Under the pieces are notes generated by a model that was not told the DNA's origin, searched no databases, and was given only the letters and a program-made list of their open reading frames with translations. Below, in pieces: positions 19,790 to 29,295 of a stretch of DNA of 64,000 nucleotides; the stretch's first letter is position 1; the number at the start of each line of letters is the position of its first letter. Made by a program: the position numbers and the translations under genes. The stretch is from the NCBI RefSeq assembly GCF_025561425.1, contig NZ_CP094824.1, positions 1,116,001 through 1,180,000 on the forward strand, in the 5' to 3' direction. The DNA is from Mammaliicoccus sciuri. Its GTDB lineage: Bacteria > Bacillota > Bacilli > Staphylococcales > Staphylococcaceae.

Positions 19790-21196
19790 ATGAGTTTAAT
19801 TAAAGAAAATTTTATTGTTCAATCTGAAAAAGGGCAGGCTTTATACAATATAGCTAAAGATATCCCAATTTTTGATTTTCATTGTCATTTAGATCCGAAA
19901 GAAATTTATGAGAATAAACCTTTTAATACGATTACTGAAGTTTGGCTAAAACGTGATCATTATAAATGGCGTTTAATGCGCACATATGGAATAGATGAGT
20001 CGTATATTACAGGAGATAAATCTGACAAAGAAAAATTCGAAGCATTTATAAGTTTATTGCCTAAAAGTATTATGAATCCGATGTATCACTGGTGTCATTT
20101 AGAGTTAGCAAGGTATTTCAACATCAATGAAAATTTAAATAAAATCGATAAAGATCAATTATATAATCAGTTAAATGAAAGTTTGCAAGAACCAGAATTT
20201 CTTCCAAGAAAATTAATAGAAAGAAGCAACGTCCAAATTATCTGTACAACGGATGATCCATGTGATGATTTGAAATATCATCAATTACTTCGTGAGGATA
20301 AGTCTTTTGATGTTAAAGTGTTACCAACATTTAGACCTGATCGTTATATCGCTTTAACGAAAGATAATGTAGAAGCATCTATTAACCAATTAGAAATTGC
20401 TACAGAAACAAAAATAAATCATTTGGAAGAATATATTAATGCGCTCAATGCACGAATTGAATACTTCCATCAAAATGGCGCAAGAAGTTCTGATCAAAGC
20501 TTTGCTAAAGTACTTAAAGTGGATGTAACTAAAGACCAAGCTGAACAGTATTTTGAACAAATTAAACAAGGTAAACACATAGATGAGGAAGATTTAAGTA
20601 GATTATCTGGATATATTTTAACTGAAGTAAGTAAAACGTATAAAAAATATAATTGGGTTGTACAGTTTCATCTTGGACCAGTGAGAAATAATAATACATT
20701 ATTGTTTGAAAAAGTTGGGGCAGATGCAGGATTTGATAGTGTAGGTGATATGCTCAGTTCTTCTGACTTAAATAGATTTTTAGATCATTTAAATCAAAAT
20801 GATGCATTATCAGATACAATTATTTATCCTAATAATGCTAATGATCACTTAATGGTGCAAGCTACAGCTGGTAACTTTACTTCAGATAAAGTTAAAGTGC
20901 AGCTTGGTGCTGCATGGTGGTTCAATGATACTAAAGAAGGTATGGAACAACATTTAGTAGAATACGCAAATGTTGGATTATTATCTACTTTCGTTGGTAT
21001 GTTAACTGATTCAAGAAGTTTATTATCATATACGAGACATGAATATTTTAGAAGAATTTTATGTAAAATGATTGGTAAACGTGTAGAAAGAGGAGAAATC
21101 ATTGATGATGATGAAATTCTTACTGAAATCATTAAGGATATTTGCTTTAATAACGCCGTATCACTCTATAATATCGAAGGCGTAGATGCTATATAA
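19790..21196 (+). CDS. uxaC: Glucuronate/galacturonate isomerase (uronate isomerase)
   Basis: A metal-dependent amidohydrolase-superfamily enzyme that converts glucuronate to fructuronate and galacturonate to tagaturonate, the first step of hexuronate breakdown. The 468-residue length is normal for UxaC. Visible motifs are FDFHCHLDPKEIYENKPF near residue 30 (the metal-binding HxH), WLKRDHYKWRLMRTYGI near 50-66, VQFHLGPVRNNN near 290, and the C-terminal DSRSLLSYTRHEYFRRILC. It follows dctM by 15 bases with a GGAAAGGTGAG ribosome site and ends at a terminator, so it closes the operon. The later enzymes (UxuA/UxuB or UxaA/UxaB, KdgK, KdgA) are not in this window. Confidence 0.95.
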   Translation: MSLIKENFIVQSEKGQALYNIAKDIPIFDFHCHLDPKEIYENKPFNTITEVWLKRDHYKWRLMRTYGIDESYITGDKSDKEKFEAFISLLPKSIMNPMYHWCHLELARYFNINENLNKIDKDQLYNQLNESLQEPEFLPRKLIERSNVQIICTTDDPCDDLKYHQLLREDKSFDVKVLPTFRPDRYIALTKDNVEASINQLEIATETKINHLEEYINALNARIEYFHQNGARSSDQSFAKVLKVDVTKDQAEQYFEQIKQGKHIDEEDLSRLSGYILTEVSKTYKKYNWVVQFHLGPVRNNNTLLFEKVGADAGFDSVGDMLSSSDLNRFLDHLNQNDALSDTIIYPNNANDHLMVQATAGNFTSDKVKVQLGAAWWFNDTKEGMEQHLVEYANVGLLSTFVGMLTDSRSLLSYTRHEYFRRILCKMIGKRVERGEIIDDDEILTEIIKDICFNNAVSLYNIEGVDAI

Positions 21197-21202
21197 AATT
21201 AG

Positions 21203-21239
21203 AGAACCTAAGACGATGTTGTCTTAGGTTCTTATTTAT
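21203..21239. terminator. Bidirectional terminator uxaC / GH31
   Basis: 12-bp stem AGAACCTAAGAC / GTCTTAGGTTCT with loop GATGTT and a T-rich tail, lying between two converging stop codons. Confidence 0.8.
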
Positions 21240-23333
21240 TTAGAACTGTAGATTTTCAATTGTTTTTAGATCATCTTGATAAACTGGTATCGTTGCGCCT
21301 TTTACTACAAATGTTGGGATATGTTGTAAAGTTGTTTTTACGGTTATTGTTTGACCATCTTCAAATTGTTCGCCACTATGAAAATCAATCCAACCTTTGT
21401 TGTTTTTAGGTAAATAGACTGTTCTTTCTTGTTGAGCTTTTTCTAAGATAGGGGCAATTAACATATGGTCACCTAACATAAATTCATCATTATCTTCAAA
21501 AGTACTTATATCACTTTCAAATTGGTAAAAAGTTGGTCTAATAATTGGTTCATACGCTTCATGTGCCTGTACAACTAATGACTGAAGATATGGTTTAAGT
21601 TTTTCGTGGAAGTGCATGGCTTGTTTAACTTCAGACAAGACTTCATTATGCATCCAAGGTTCATTTACAGAACCATCATCATTCCATGAGTGGATTGAAA
21701 ATCTTGGATAATAAGAACCACATTGCACCCATCTTAAAAATAATTCTGCTTCTGGTTTATCACCAGAAAAACCGCCAATATCATGTCCAAAGTTATAAAC
21801 ACCAGATAGACTTAACCCAATTGCCATAGCATTATTATATTTTAATGTATGCCAACTCGTATAGTTATCACCTGTCCAAGTTTGAACATATTTACTCATA
21901 CCAGCTGCACCAGATCTACTTATGATATATGAATATTGTTCTTTATGATATTTTTGCTGTATCTCTCTTGATGCTTTCATCATTAATATAGGCATGATTG
22001 CTTTATAATCTTGGAAATTTGCTTCATTGCCGAAACCATTTACTTTAGCCTTATCATCCCAAATTTCGAATTCGTTATTATCATTCCATGTACAGTTAAC
22101 ATGATTAGATAATAATTGTTGTTCTATTTTAGATTGCCACCATTTAATAGTGTCTTTATTTGTAAAGTCTAGGTAGTATCCTTTTTCATCCCAAAATTGT
22201 ACAAGAAGCGGTTGGCCATTCATATCTTTAATAAATCCATCAAAGGCTAATACTTCATCTAGTAAAGGATGATCTGTAAGTAGGCTAGGTTTAATATTCG
22301 CAACTAATTCTACATTTTGATCTGTATAAGCTTTTCCAAAAGATTTTGGGTCTTTAAATTTATCATAATTCCAATTAAAAACGTATCTCTTATCATGAAT
22401 CGATGTATAACCTGATGAAAGGTGGAAAGATCTAATCGTAATATTATGTGTGTTACATTGATCTAGAAAAGATAATAGTCTTTCATCTGAATTTGGCAAA
22501 TCTGTATATTGCATTGTTGAGCCGGAATAAGACAAACTCCATTCAGGCATAAGTGTTGGTCTACCTGTTAAATGACTAAAACGCGTCGTTACTTGTTGAA
22601 TAGTCGGACCGGCAATGACGTAATAATCAAGAAAATCTGACTTAGTTTCATAATATCTATAGTGACCGTGATAATTATCTAATTCTTGTCCAAGATCTAC
22701 AATGGAGTCTTGATAATCATCATAGAAGATACCAAATGCTATATTTTCGTCAGATTTGTATGTGAGATAATAAGGAATATGTTTATAAAGTGGATCAGTC
22801 GTTTCAGCATTATAACCCATAGCATCTATATTCTTCATTCTAAATCGTCTGCCATGCTTATTTACTTTTCCGCTCTTTTCTCCGAGTCCAAAATACATTT
22901 CATTTTTATCTCTATTTAAATAATGACAAGTCGGATGATTTTTTGATATTTGATGATGATAACTGCCTGTCTTACGGTCTTGCATGATTTCAATTTCTTT
23001 GTCAGATGAACTTAAATCATACCAACTACAATAGAAATCTTCTTTATCAATGACGAGTTTTAATAACTTTGTCTTAATTATAATATGGTGCTGTTCTTCT
23101 GAAATTTCATATTGTGGACATGAAAAGTTAGATTGATCATATCTAGAAATTCCTTCAAAAGGTAAGTCAGTATCACCAGGTGTAATGGTCCAAGTTGGTA
23201 AAGTGATATCTTTCTCTGAAGAAGATTTAATATTGATTAAGTAATCTTCTAATATGTGGATTGTAAAGAAATGCTCGTTTTGCTTGTCACTGATTACAAT
23301 TATATTTTTATCTTGTGAAATCAAATTAAACAT
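21240..23333 (-). CDS. Glycoside hydrolase family 31 protein (alpha-glucosidase-like)
   Basis: A 697-residue retaining alpha-glycosidase of family GH31. The N-terminal beta-sandwich covers about 1-240 and contains MYFGLGEKSGKVNKHGRRFRMKNIDAMGY, the usual substrate-wall loop. The TIM barrel runs from about 260, with the likely nucleophile D418 in WNDNNEFE and the acid/base D489 in WTGDN. The HDIGGFSGD and RWVQCGSYYPRFSIHSW segments are typical. There is no signal peptide, so it acts in the cytoplasm. Specificity cannot be read. Sharing an operator with the TRAP-uxaC operon suggests that it frees a hexuronate, or a sugar linked to one, from an imported alpha-glycoside. Start: AGGAGG lies 8 bases before the ATG. 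Confidence 0.88.
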   Translation of the reverse strand: MFNLISQDKNIIVISDKQNEHFFTIHILEDYLINIKSSSEKDITLPTWTITPGDTDLPFEGISRYDQSNFSCPQYEISEEQHHIIIKTKLLKLVIDKEDFYCSWYDLSSSDKEIEIMQDRKTGSYHHQISKNHPTCHYLNRDKNEMYFGLGEKSGKVNKHGRRFRMKNIDAMGYNAETTDPLYKHIPYYLTYKSDENIAFGIFYDDYQDSIVDLGQELDNYHGHYRYYETKSDFLDYYVIAGPTIQQVTTRFSHLTGRPTLMPEWSLSYSGSTMQYTDLPNSDERLLSFLDQCNTHNITIRSFHLSSGYTSIHDKRYVFNWNYDKFKDPKSFGKAYTDQNVELVANIKPSLLTDHPLLDEVLAFDGFIKDMNGQPLLVQFWDEKGYYLDFTNKDTIKWWQSKIEQQLLSNHVNCTWNDNNEFEIWDDKAKVNGFGNEANFQDYKAIMPILMMKASREIQQKYHKEQYSYIISRSGAAGMSKYVQTWTGDNYTSWHTLKYNNAMAIGLSLSGVYNFGHDIGGFSGDKPEAELFLRWVQCGSYYPRFSIHSWNDDGSVNEPWMHNEVLSEVKQAMHFHEKLKPYLQSLVVQAHEAYEPIIRPTFYQFESDISTFEDNDEFMLGDHMLIAPILEKAQQERTVYLPKNNKGWIDFHSGEQFEDGQTITVKTTLQHIPTFVVKGATIPVYQDDLKTIENLQF

Positions 23334-23347
23334 GTAAATAGCCTCCT

Positions 23348-23363
23348 ATAACAACGTTGTTAT
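23348..23363 (-). promoter_or_regulatory. LacI-type operator 2 (GH31 gene)
   Basis: ATAACAACGTTGTTAT, a perfect 16-bp palindrome identical to the core of operator 1. It ends next to the AGGAGG ribosome site of the GH31 gene, so it would act as a downstream block, and it may also affect the divergent EIIC-like gene. Confidence 0.82.
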
Positions 23364-23473
23364 TTAGACTATTACATTAATCTATACCAAAGTAAAGTAA
23401 AATAGTAAAAATAGCATTGTTTATGAAAATAAAGTCATATATCATTAATACATATGATTTCAGGAGGCATTTT

Positions 23474-24526
23474 ATGGATAAACATTTCTCAGTAAAGGAA
23501 TTTTTCTCTAATATTTTAAATGGTATAGGTATAGGTATTGTAATAGCATTAATACCAAACGCCATACTTGGTGTGTTATTTAGTTATTTATCACAGTTTC
23601 ATCCGCTATTAGAAATGTTTAACCAAGCATTATTACTCATGCAGTTTGCAATGAGTTTTATAATTGGCATAGTTGTTGCACATCAATTTAAATTCCAAGC
23701 TACTGATGCAGTTATGATTGGCGCTGCAGGATTAATAGGTTCAGGCGCTGTGAAAATACAAAATGGTCAATTTATATTTGTAAGTATAGGGGATGTCGTC
23801 AATTTAATCGTTGTGTTAATTATCAGTTGTTATTTGATGATTAAATTGAAAGGAAAATTTGGTTCTTTAGATATGTTGATTATGCCAATAATCATTTCAG
23901 TTGTCAGTGGATTTATAGGTATGCTGACACTTCCATATGTTAGTAATGTAACTAAAGGTATAGGCAAATTAATAGAACAATTTTCTACAGTGAATCCTTT
24001 AATGATGTGTATATTGATCGCGATTACTTATGCATTATTAATGGTAACCCCAATTTCAGTTGTCGCAATTGCTACTGCGGTCGGTTTAAATGGTTTAAGT
24101 TCAGGAGCTGGCAATATGGGGATTGTTGCAGCATGTGTGACTTTCTTAATGGGCTCATGGAAAGTAAACGATAAAGGTATCAATATCGTACTTATCATCG
24201 GAGCTACTAAAATGATGATTCCAGTATATTTCAAAAATCCTATCATCGCAGTACCATTAATCATAAATGGATTAATGAGTGGATTACTCACTTATTTCGT
24301 CGGCATAAAAGGTACGCCAATGTCTACAGGATTTGGTTATACCGGGTTTGTTGGACCAGCAAACGCATTAAAATTTATGGAAGGATCAGTATTCTTAAAT
24401 ATATTAATACTAGGCGTAGCATATTTCATCATACCGTTTGTATTTGCATATATCGTACATAAAGTTTGTTTAATAATACTTCCAAAATACAATCAAGAAA
24501 TGTTTTTATTTAAAGAAAATAATTAG
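23474..24526 (+). CDS. PTS EIIC-like membrane protein (PTS_EIIC_2 family)
   Basis: A 350-residue integral membrane protein with about 9-10 helices and the glycine-rich segments of the PTS_EIIC_2 family: FFSNILNGIGIGIVIALIPNAILG near the start, AVMIGAAGLIGSGAVK, VGLNGLSSGAGNMGIVAACVTFLMGSWK, and GTPMSTGFGYTGFVGPANA. Such stand-alone EIIC proteins occur in staphylococci without fused EIIA or EIIB domains. Their substrate, and whether they phosphorylate anything, is not established. The frame opens earlier (23417), but AGGAGG just before the ATG at 23474 fixes the start. It diverges from the GH31 gene across the operator, so co-regulation is possible. Confidence 0.8.
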   Translation: MDKHFSVKEFFSNILNGIGIGIVIALIPNAILGVLFSYLSQFHPLLEMFNQALLLMQFAMSFIIGIVVAHQFKFQATDAVMIGAAGLIGSGAVKIQNGQFIFVSIGDVVNLIVVLIISCYLMIKLKGKFGSLDMLIMPIIISVVSGFIGMLTLPYVSNVTKGIGKLIEQFSTVNPLMMCILIAITYALLMVTPISVVAIATAVGLNGLSSGAGNMGIVAACVTFLMGSWKVNDKGINIVLIIGATKMMIPVYFKNPIIAVPLIINGLMSGLLTYFVGIKGTPMSTGFGYTGFVGPANALKFMEGSVFLNILILGVAYFIIPFVFAYIVHKVCLIILPKYNQEMFLFKENN

Positions 24527-24535
24527 AATGAAGAG

Positions 24536-24567
24536 AAGGCTGAGACAAGAAAAAATGTCTCAGCCTT
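24536..24567 (+). terminator. Terminator after the EIIC-like gene
   Basis: 12-bp perfect stem AAGGCTGAGACA / TGTCTCAGCCTT with an A-rich loop. The T tract after it is short. It belongs to the GGCTGRGACA hairpin group seen several times in this window. Confidence 0.65.
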
Positions 24568-24590
24568 TAAATATGGCTGAAAACTGGTGC

Positions 24591-24810
24591 CGTTAAAAGC
24601 AGTTTGGGTTAGAAGTGCAAATACTAGGTGCGTTATTAGCAAGTTTGAGTAGAAGTGCAAATAAGGAGACCACTAATTACAATTCTCAGTAGTTTTGTAA
24701 TTAAGGCCGTCCATAGTAACACTTCGGCCGAGTTTTGTAACTAACAATCCCGTTATGAACAAGTTTATACAAAACTGTTCACAAGGACGCTATTAGTATC
24801 ACTTCTTGAT
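24591..24810. repeat. Composite intergenic repeat cassette, copy 1
   Basis: No gene lies in 24568-24943. The stretch is built of repeated modules. Module A (ending TAGAAGTGCAAATA) occurs at 24591-24623 and 24631-24663. Module B (AGTTTTGTAATTAAGGCCGT, CCATAGTAACACTTCGGCCG) occurs at about 24690-24730, with a second B start at 24731. Module C (CCCGTTATGAACAAGTTT with TTCACAAGGACGC) follows. The same modules in the same order are found at 31354-31635. There is no ORF and no terminator-like T tract inside. Confidence 0.75.
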
Positions 24811-24943
24811 AAATATGTTATTAACCATACAACATACATACACTTTTAATTGTAAGAATATTATGAAAAAATAGATTATTTGTTTTCATAAAGTGTTGTA
24901 GAATTAATCATTATTTATTTTTTACTGAAAGGAAGTACGAATT

Positions 24944-25941
24944 ATGCGATTTAAATTATTTAATATAAGAGAAGATGAAAAGCTTTATGCATATCAGTGG
25001 GGTCAAACTAATGGTCATGAAATTGAATGTACGGAGGAGGATTTAACTTTAGACAATGTACATACTTTATCGTCTTTTGATGGTGTGAGTACTCAACAGT
25101 TATTTAAGTTTGATGACAGAATATATGAAGCACTTAAGGATGTTGGTATTAAACAAATTGCAGGTCGTGCTGCTGGTTTTGATATGTTTAATTTAGATGA
25201 AGCTGCAAAACATGATATAAAAATTACAAATATTCCTTCATATAGTCCAAATGCGATAGCGGAATTTGCAGTTTGTAGAGCATTAGAATTAATAAGAAAC
25301 ATGAATAAAATAAATAAAAAGGTAGAACGTCAAGATTTTACTTGGGATGAAACAGTTATCGCTAAAGAACTAAGAAATATGACGGTACTGGTTATTGGCG
25401 TTGGTAGAATTGGTAAAGTGTCAGCACAATTATTTAAAGGATTTGGTGCGGAAGTTATTGGTTATGACCCATATGATCAATCGGTAAGCGAAATTGAATA
25501 TGTACAAAGTTTACAAGAAGGGCTATCTAAAGCGGATTTAATCACATTACATGTTCCTGCAAATGAAGAAACGCACATATTATTAATGAAGAGACGATTA
25601 AATATATGAAAAATGGTGCATATTTAGTGAATACAGCTAGAGGTGCGACAGTGAATACTAATGATGTCATTCAAGCATTAAATAGCGGTAAAATACATAG
25701 TGTCGCGTTAGATGTATATGAGAATGAGTTTGCATATTTCTCATATGATTATACAGATAAAGAAATTGAAGATGGTACTTTAAAAGAATTGATGTCACGT
25801 GACGATGTATTAATTTCACCTCATATTGCATTTTATACACATACAGCAGTACAAAATATGGTTGAAATTTCATTGGATAGTGCACTTGAAGTTATTACAA
25901 CTGGATATAGTGAAAATGAAGTTCAATTAAGTAAAGTGTGA
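24944..25941 (+). pseudogene. ldhD: D-lactate dehydrogenase with a single-base frameshift
   Basis: Two overlapping frames (24944-25609 and 25606-25941) together encode one NAD-dependent D-2-hydroxyacid dehydrogenase of about 331 residues, resembling fermentative D-lactate dehydrogenases. The first part carries the substrate domain (KQIAGRAAGFDMFNLDEA, NIPSYSPNAIAEFAV) and the Rossmann motif VIGVGRIGKVSAQLFKGFG. The second carries NTARGATVNT, ALDVYENE and SPHIAFYTHTAVQNM with the catalytic histidine. At 25582-25586 one T appears to be missing: HILL should be followed by NEETIKYMKNGA, but the frame moves and stops at 25609. It could be a true pseudogene or a sequencing error. The ATG at 24944 follows AAAGGAAG. 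No arginine-box or Rex-type site was identified upstream. Confidence 0.85.
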
Positions 25942-25966
25942 ATGAACATTCGTTCATACTTTTTTT
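25942..25966 (+). terminator. Terminator after ldhD
   Basis: ATGAAC-ATTC-GTTCAT hairpin followed by ACTTTTTTT, immediately after the stop codon. Confidence 0.7.
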
Positions 25967-25977
25967 ATAAAAAGCTA

Positions 25978-26006
25978 TTGCATAAAATTACATAAATTCG
26001 TATAAT
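25978..26006 (+). promoter_or_regulatory. Promoter of the amino-acid ABC transporter operon
   Basis: TTGCAT (25978-25983), 17 bases, TATAAT (26001-26006). A strong promoter 33 bases before the TTG start. Confidence 0.75.
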
Positions 26007-26038
26007 AATGAATATTATTAATTCAGGAGGTAACGAAT

Positions 26039-27502
26039 TTGAAAAGAAATGTATTTACTAAAGTAGTTATAGCAACAATTTGTTTACTACTTACAATTCC
26101 TTATTTAGCCCCCATAAAGTCACAAGCTGCAGAGACTGATCAATGGGATAAAGCTAAAGAACGAGGCGAGTTAAGAGTAGGGTTATCAGCAGATTATGCA
26201 CCTTATGAGTTTGAGCACACTAAAGATGGTGAACGTGAATATGCTGGGATAGATATAGAACTTGCTAAAAAAATTGCAAAAGACAATGATATTAAACTTA
26301 AAATTGTGAATATGCAATTTGATAGTTTACTAGGTGCTTTAAAAACTGGAAAAATCGATATGATTATTTCTGGTATGGCTCCGACTCCTGAGAGAAAGAA
26401 ACAAGTTGATTTTTCTGATGATTATATGGAAGTTAACCAAAGAATGATTATACAGAAAAAAGATAAAGATAAATTAAAAACGATTGATGATTTTAAAGGA
26501 AAAATGGTCGGTGTGCAAAAGCAAACGACTCAAGAAGAATTGGCAAAAACAGAAATGCCAGAATCTCAAATTAGCTCATTAACGAGAGTACCTGAAGTTA
26601 TTATGTCACTTAATTCTGGAAAAGTAGACGGCATGATTATTGAAGGACCTGTTGCTGATGCATATTTAGAGAAGAATCCTAATTTAACATATTCAGATGT
26701 TACATTTTCAGATGCAGACAAGACAACAGCTATTGCATTACCGAAAAATTCACCTGAATTAATGAAGAGGGTTAATAAGAGTGTTAAAGAAGTTCGAGAC
26801 AATAATTTGATTAAAAATTATCAAGATAAAGCAACTGAAGCGATGTTCGATGATGGTTCTTTCTTCAGTAAATATGGCTCATATTTCTTACACGGTGTAG
26901 GGTATACGATTCTATTATCATTCTTAGGTGTAGTAGCAGGAGCATTAATTGGTTGCTTCTTAGCGCTTATGAAATTAAGTAATAGTAAGATATTTAAATC
27001 GATTGCTTCAGTTTACATCGAATTTATAAGAGGTACACCATTACTCGTTCAAGTATTCTTAGTTTATTTCGGCACAACAGCAGTACTTGGACTAGATTTA
27101 TCAGCATTAATTTGTGGTATTATCGCACTCATCATTAACTGTAGTGCATATATTGCAGAAATTATTAGAGCTGGTATTAACGCGGTAGATAATGGCCAAA
27201 TGGAAGCGGCTAGATCATTAGGATTAAATAAAACGCAGGCTATGACTAAAGTTATCTTGCCACAAGCCATTAAAAATATTTTACCTGCATTAGGTAATGA
27301 ATTTGTAACAGTTATTAAAGAATCTTCTATAGTTTCTGTTATCGGCGTAAGTGAATTGATGTTTAATGCTCAAGTTGTTCAAGGGGCATCATTTGATCCA
27401 TTTACACCATTATTAGTAGCAGCAATATTGTACTTTATCTTAACGTTTACGTTATCTAGAGTGATGTACTTTGCTGAAAGGAGGTTTAGTGTAAGTGATT
27501 AA
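26039..27502 (+). CDS. Polar amino acid ABC transporter, fused substrate-binding and permease protein
   Basis: A 487-residue fusion in one chain. Residues 1-30 are a signal peptide (hydrophobic stretch, then SQAAE). About 35-260 is an SBP_bac_3 domain: [28 protein letters not shown], and [22 protein letters not shown]. From about 280 a HisM/GlnP-type permease follows, with five helices, [17 protein letters not shown] and the EAA loop [34 protein letters not shown] that touches the ATPase. The layout matches GlnP-type glutamine/glutamate importers, where the receptor stays tethered to the membrane. Substrate specificity is not certain. The start is TTG at 26039, 8 bases after a perfect AGGAGG. 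It is coupled to the ATPase gene by an 8-base overlap. Confidence 0.9.
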   Translation: MKRNVFTKVVIATICLLLTIPYLAPIKSQAAETDQWDKAKERGELRVGLSADYAPYEFEHTKDGEREYAGIDIELAKKIAKDNDIKLKIVNMQFDSLLGALKTGKIDMIISGMAPTPERKKQVDFSDDYMEVNQRMIIQKKDKDKLKTIDDFKGKMVGVQKQTTQEELAKTEMPESQISSLTRVPEVIMSLNSGKVDGMIIEGPVADAYLEKNPNLTYSDVTFSDADKTTAIALPKNSPELMKRVNKSVKEVRDNNLIKNYQDKATEAMFDDGSFFSKYGSYFLHGVGYTILLSFLGVVAGALIGCFLALMKLSNSKIFKSIASVYIEFIRGTPLLVQVFLVYFGTTAVLGLDLSALICGIIALIINCSAYIAEIIRAGINAVDNGQMEAARSLGLNKTQAMTKVILPQAIKNILPALGNEFVTVIKESSIVSVIGVSELMFNAQVVQGASFDPFTPLLVAAILYFILTFTLSRVMYFAERRFSVSD

Positions 27503-28220
27503 AGTTAACGATTTACACAAATCATTTGGTAAAAATGAAGTATTAAAAGGTATTAATTTAAATATTGAAAAAGGGGAAGTTGTTGCGATTATCGGCCCAT
27601 CTGGTAGTGGTAAAAGTACGCTTCTTAGATGTTTGAATTTATTAGAAGAACCTTCCTCAGGACAGATTGTATTTGAAAATAATGAATTAACAAATACTAA
27701 AGGTGCAAAGTTGGATCAATTAAGACAAAAAATGGGCATGGTTTTCCAAGGTTTTAATCTTTTTCCACATAAAAAAGTAATCGAAAATATTACACTAACA
27801 CCTTTAACTTTGAAAAAAGGACAAAAATCCGAATTAGAAGATCAGGCTAAACAATTACTTAAAAAAGTTGGTCTTGAAGATAAAGCAGATGTTTATCCAT
27901 CTAAATTATCAGGTGGACAAAAACAACGTGTAGCGATTGCCCGTGCGTTAGCAATGAACCCAGCAGTTATTTTATTTGATGAACCAACTTCAGCATTAGA
28001 CCCCGAAGTTGTTGGTGAAGTGTTAAGTGTTATGAAAGATTTAGCCAAAGAAGGCATGACAATGGTCGTTGTAACGCATGAAATGGGATTTGCTAAAAAT
28101 GTCAGCGATCATGTAATTTTTATGGATGAAGGTATAGTTCAAGAAGAAGGTACACCTGAACAAATATTTGATAATCCTCAAAACGAAAGAACGAAACAAT
28201 TTTTATCTAAAGTATTATAA
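27495..28220 (+). CDS. glnQ: Polar amino acid ABC transporter ATP-binding protein
   Basis: A 241-residue ABC ATPase that powers the fused receptor-permease encoded just upstream. Walker A is GPSGSGKST (33-41), the Q-loop lies in [11 protein letters not shown], the signature [15 protein letters not shown] is followed by Walker [15 protein letters not shown], and the switch histidine is in VVTHEMGF. Length and motifs are those of the GlnQ/HisP group. The start is GTG at 27495 after AAAGGAGG, inside the end of the previous gene. The end of the gene overlaps the palindrome that probably serves the arginine genes downstream. Confidence 0.92.
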   Translation: MIKVNDLHKSFGKNEVLKGINLNIEKGEVVAIIGPSGSGKSTLLRCLNLLEEPSSGQIVFENNELTNTKGAKLDQLRQKMGMVFQGFNLFPHKKVIENITLTPLTLKKGQKSELEDQAKQLLKKVGLEDKADVYPSKLSGGQKQRVAIARALAMNPAVILFDEPTSALDPEVVGEVLSVMKDLAKEGMTMVVVTHEMGFAKNVSDHVIFMDEGIVQEEGTPEQIFDNPQNERTKQFLSKVL

Positions 28221-28224
28221 TACT
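28211..28224 (+). promoter_or_regulatory. Putative ARG box / argC promoter -10
   Basis: AGTATTATAATACT is a perfect 14-bp palindrome overlapping the glnQ stop codon, 21 bases before argC. Its core GTATTATAATAC fits the GNATWWWWATNC centre of ArgR/AhrC boxes, and it contains a perfect TATAAT (28216-28221). No good -35 is visible at the right distance. Role inferred. Confidence 0.5.
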
Positions 28225-28245
28225 AAAAATAGAAGAGGTGTTTTC

Positions 28246-29280
28246 GTGTTAGATATAGGTATAGTCGGTGGTAGTGGATACGGAGCAATAGAATTGATGA
28301 GGTTATTAAATCAGCATAAAGACGTGAACATCAAATATGTATTCTCACATTCGAAATCTGGTCAAGATATAAAGGAAACATATCCACATTTACAAAATAA
28401 TATTATTGAACAATTCACAAGTTTAGATGTAGAAACAGTGCAATGTGATTTAATATTTTTTGCGACCCCCTCAAATGTGAGCAAGAATTTTATTCCTAAA
28501 TTAATAGAACGTGGTATTAAAGTAATCGATTTATCTGGAGACTTTAGGTTGAAAGCCCCCACAATTTATGAAAAATATTACGGAGAAAAGCCAGCTCCTC
28601 AGAGTGTATTGGATGAAGCGGTGTATAGCTTGCCTGAGTGGTCAAATGTAGACGTATCATCGACACAAATTATTGCAAACCCGGGTTGTTTCCCAACTGC
28701 AATACTTTTATCTTTACACCCTCTTTTAGAAAGTGACTTAATTAATAAAGACACGATTATAATAGACGCTAAAACTGGTGTTTCAGGTGCTGGTAGAACA
28801 TTAAGTCAAAATGTTCATTTTGGCGAAGCAAATGAAAACTTTTCAGCTTATAAATTAGGTTCCCATAAGCACACACCAGAAATTGAACAGTATTTATCAC
28901 AAGTCTCGAAATCAGACATAAAAGTGACATTCACACCTCATCTCGTTCCTATGACAAGAGGTATATTGGCTACTATTTATGTAGATTTAAAAGATCAAAC
29001 AAGTGAAGCAGCATTACATCAATTATATAAACAGAAATATGATGAAAAACCATTTGTTCGTGTAAGAGACCTTGGCGAATTCCCAACAACCAAAGAAGTT
29101 CTAGGTAGTAATTACTGCGATATTGGCATTTATGTTGATGAAGATAGACAAAAAGCTATTATCGTTGCAGTTATCGATAATCTCGTTAAAGGTGCAAGTG
29201 GTCAAGCAATTCAGAACATGAATAGATTATTTGGATTTAATGAAGTTGAAGGTTTAAATTTATTACCAATATACCCATAG
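28246..29280 (+). CDS. argC: N-acetyl-gamma-glutamyl-phosphate reductase
   Basis: Reduces N-acetylglutamyl phosphate to the semialdehyde with NADPH in arginine synthesis. The 344-residue protein has the Rossmann motif [13 protein letters not shown] (5-17) and the catalytic cysteine C148 in NPGCFPT. The late segments [15 protein letters not shown] and [20 protein letters not shown] are family hallmarks. The frame is open back to 28168, inside glnQ. GTG 28246 is preferred because AAGAGGTG lies 5 bases upstream and homologues begin at this point. First gene of argC-argJ-argB. Confidence 0.94.
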   Translation: MLDIGIVGGSGYGAIELMRLLNQHKDVNIKYVFSHSKSGQDIKETYPHLQNNIIEQFTSLDVETVQCDLIFFATPSNVSKNFIPKLIERGIKVIDLSGDFRLKAPTIYEKYYGEKPAPQSVLDEAVYSLPEWSNVDVSSTQIIANPGCFPTAILLSLHPLLESDLINKDTIIIDAKTGVSGAGRTLSQNVHFGEANENFSAYKLGSHKHTPEIEQYLSQVSKSDIKVTFTPHLVPMTRGILATIYVDLKDQTSEAALHQLYKQKYDEKPFVRVRDLGEFPTTKEVLGSNYCDIGIYVDEDRQKAIIVAVIDNLVKGASGQAIQNMNRLFGFNEVEGLNLLPIYP

Positions 29281-29295
29281 AATAGGAGGAATTTG

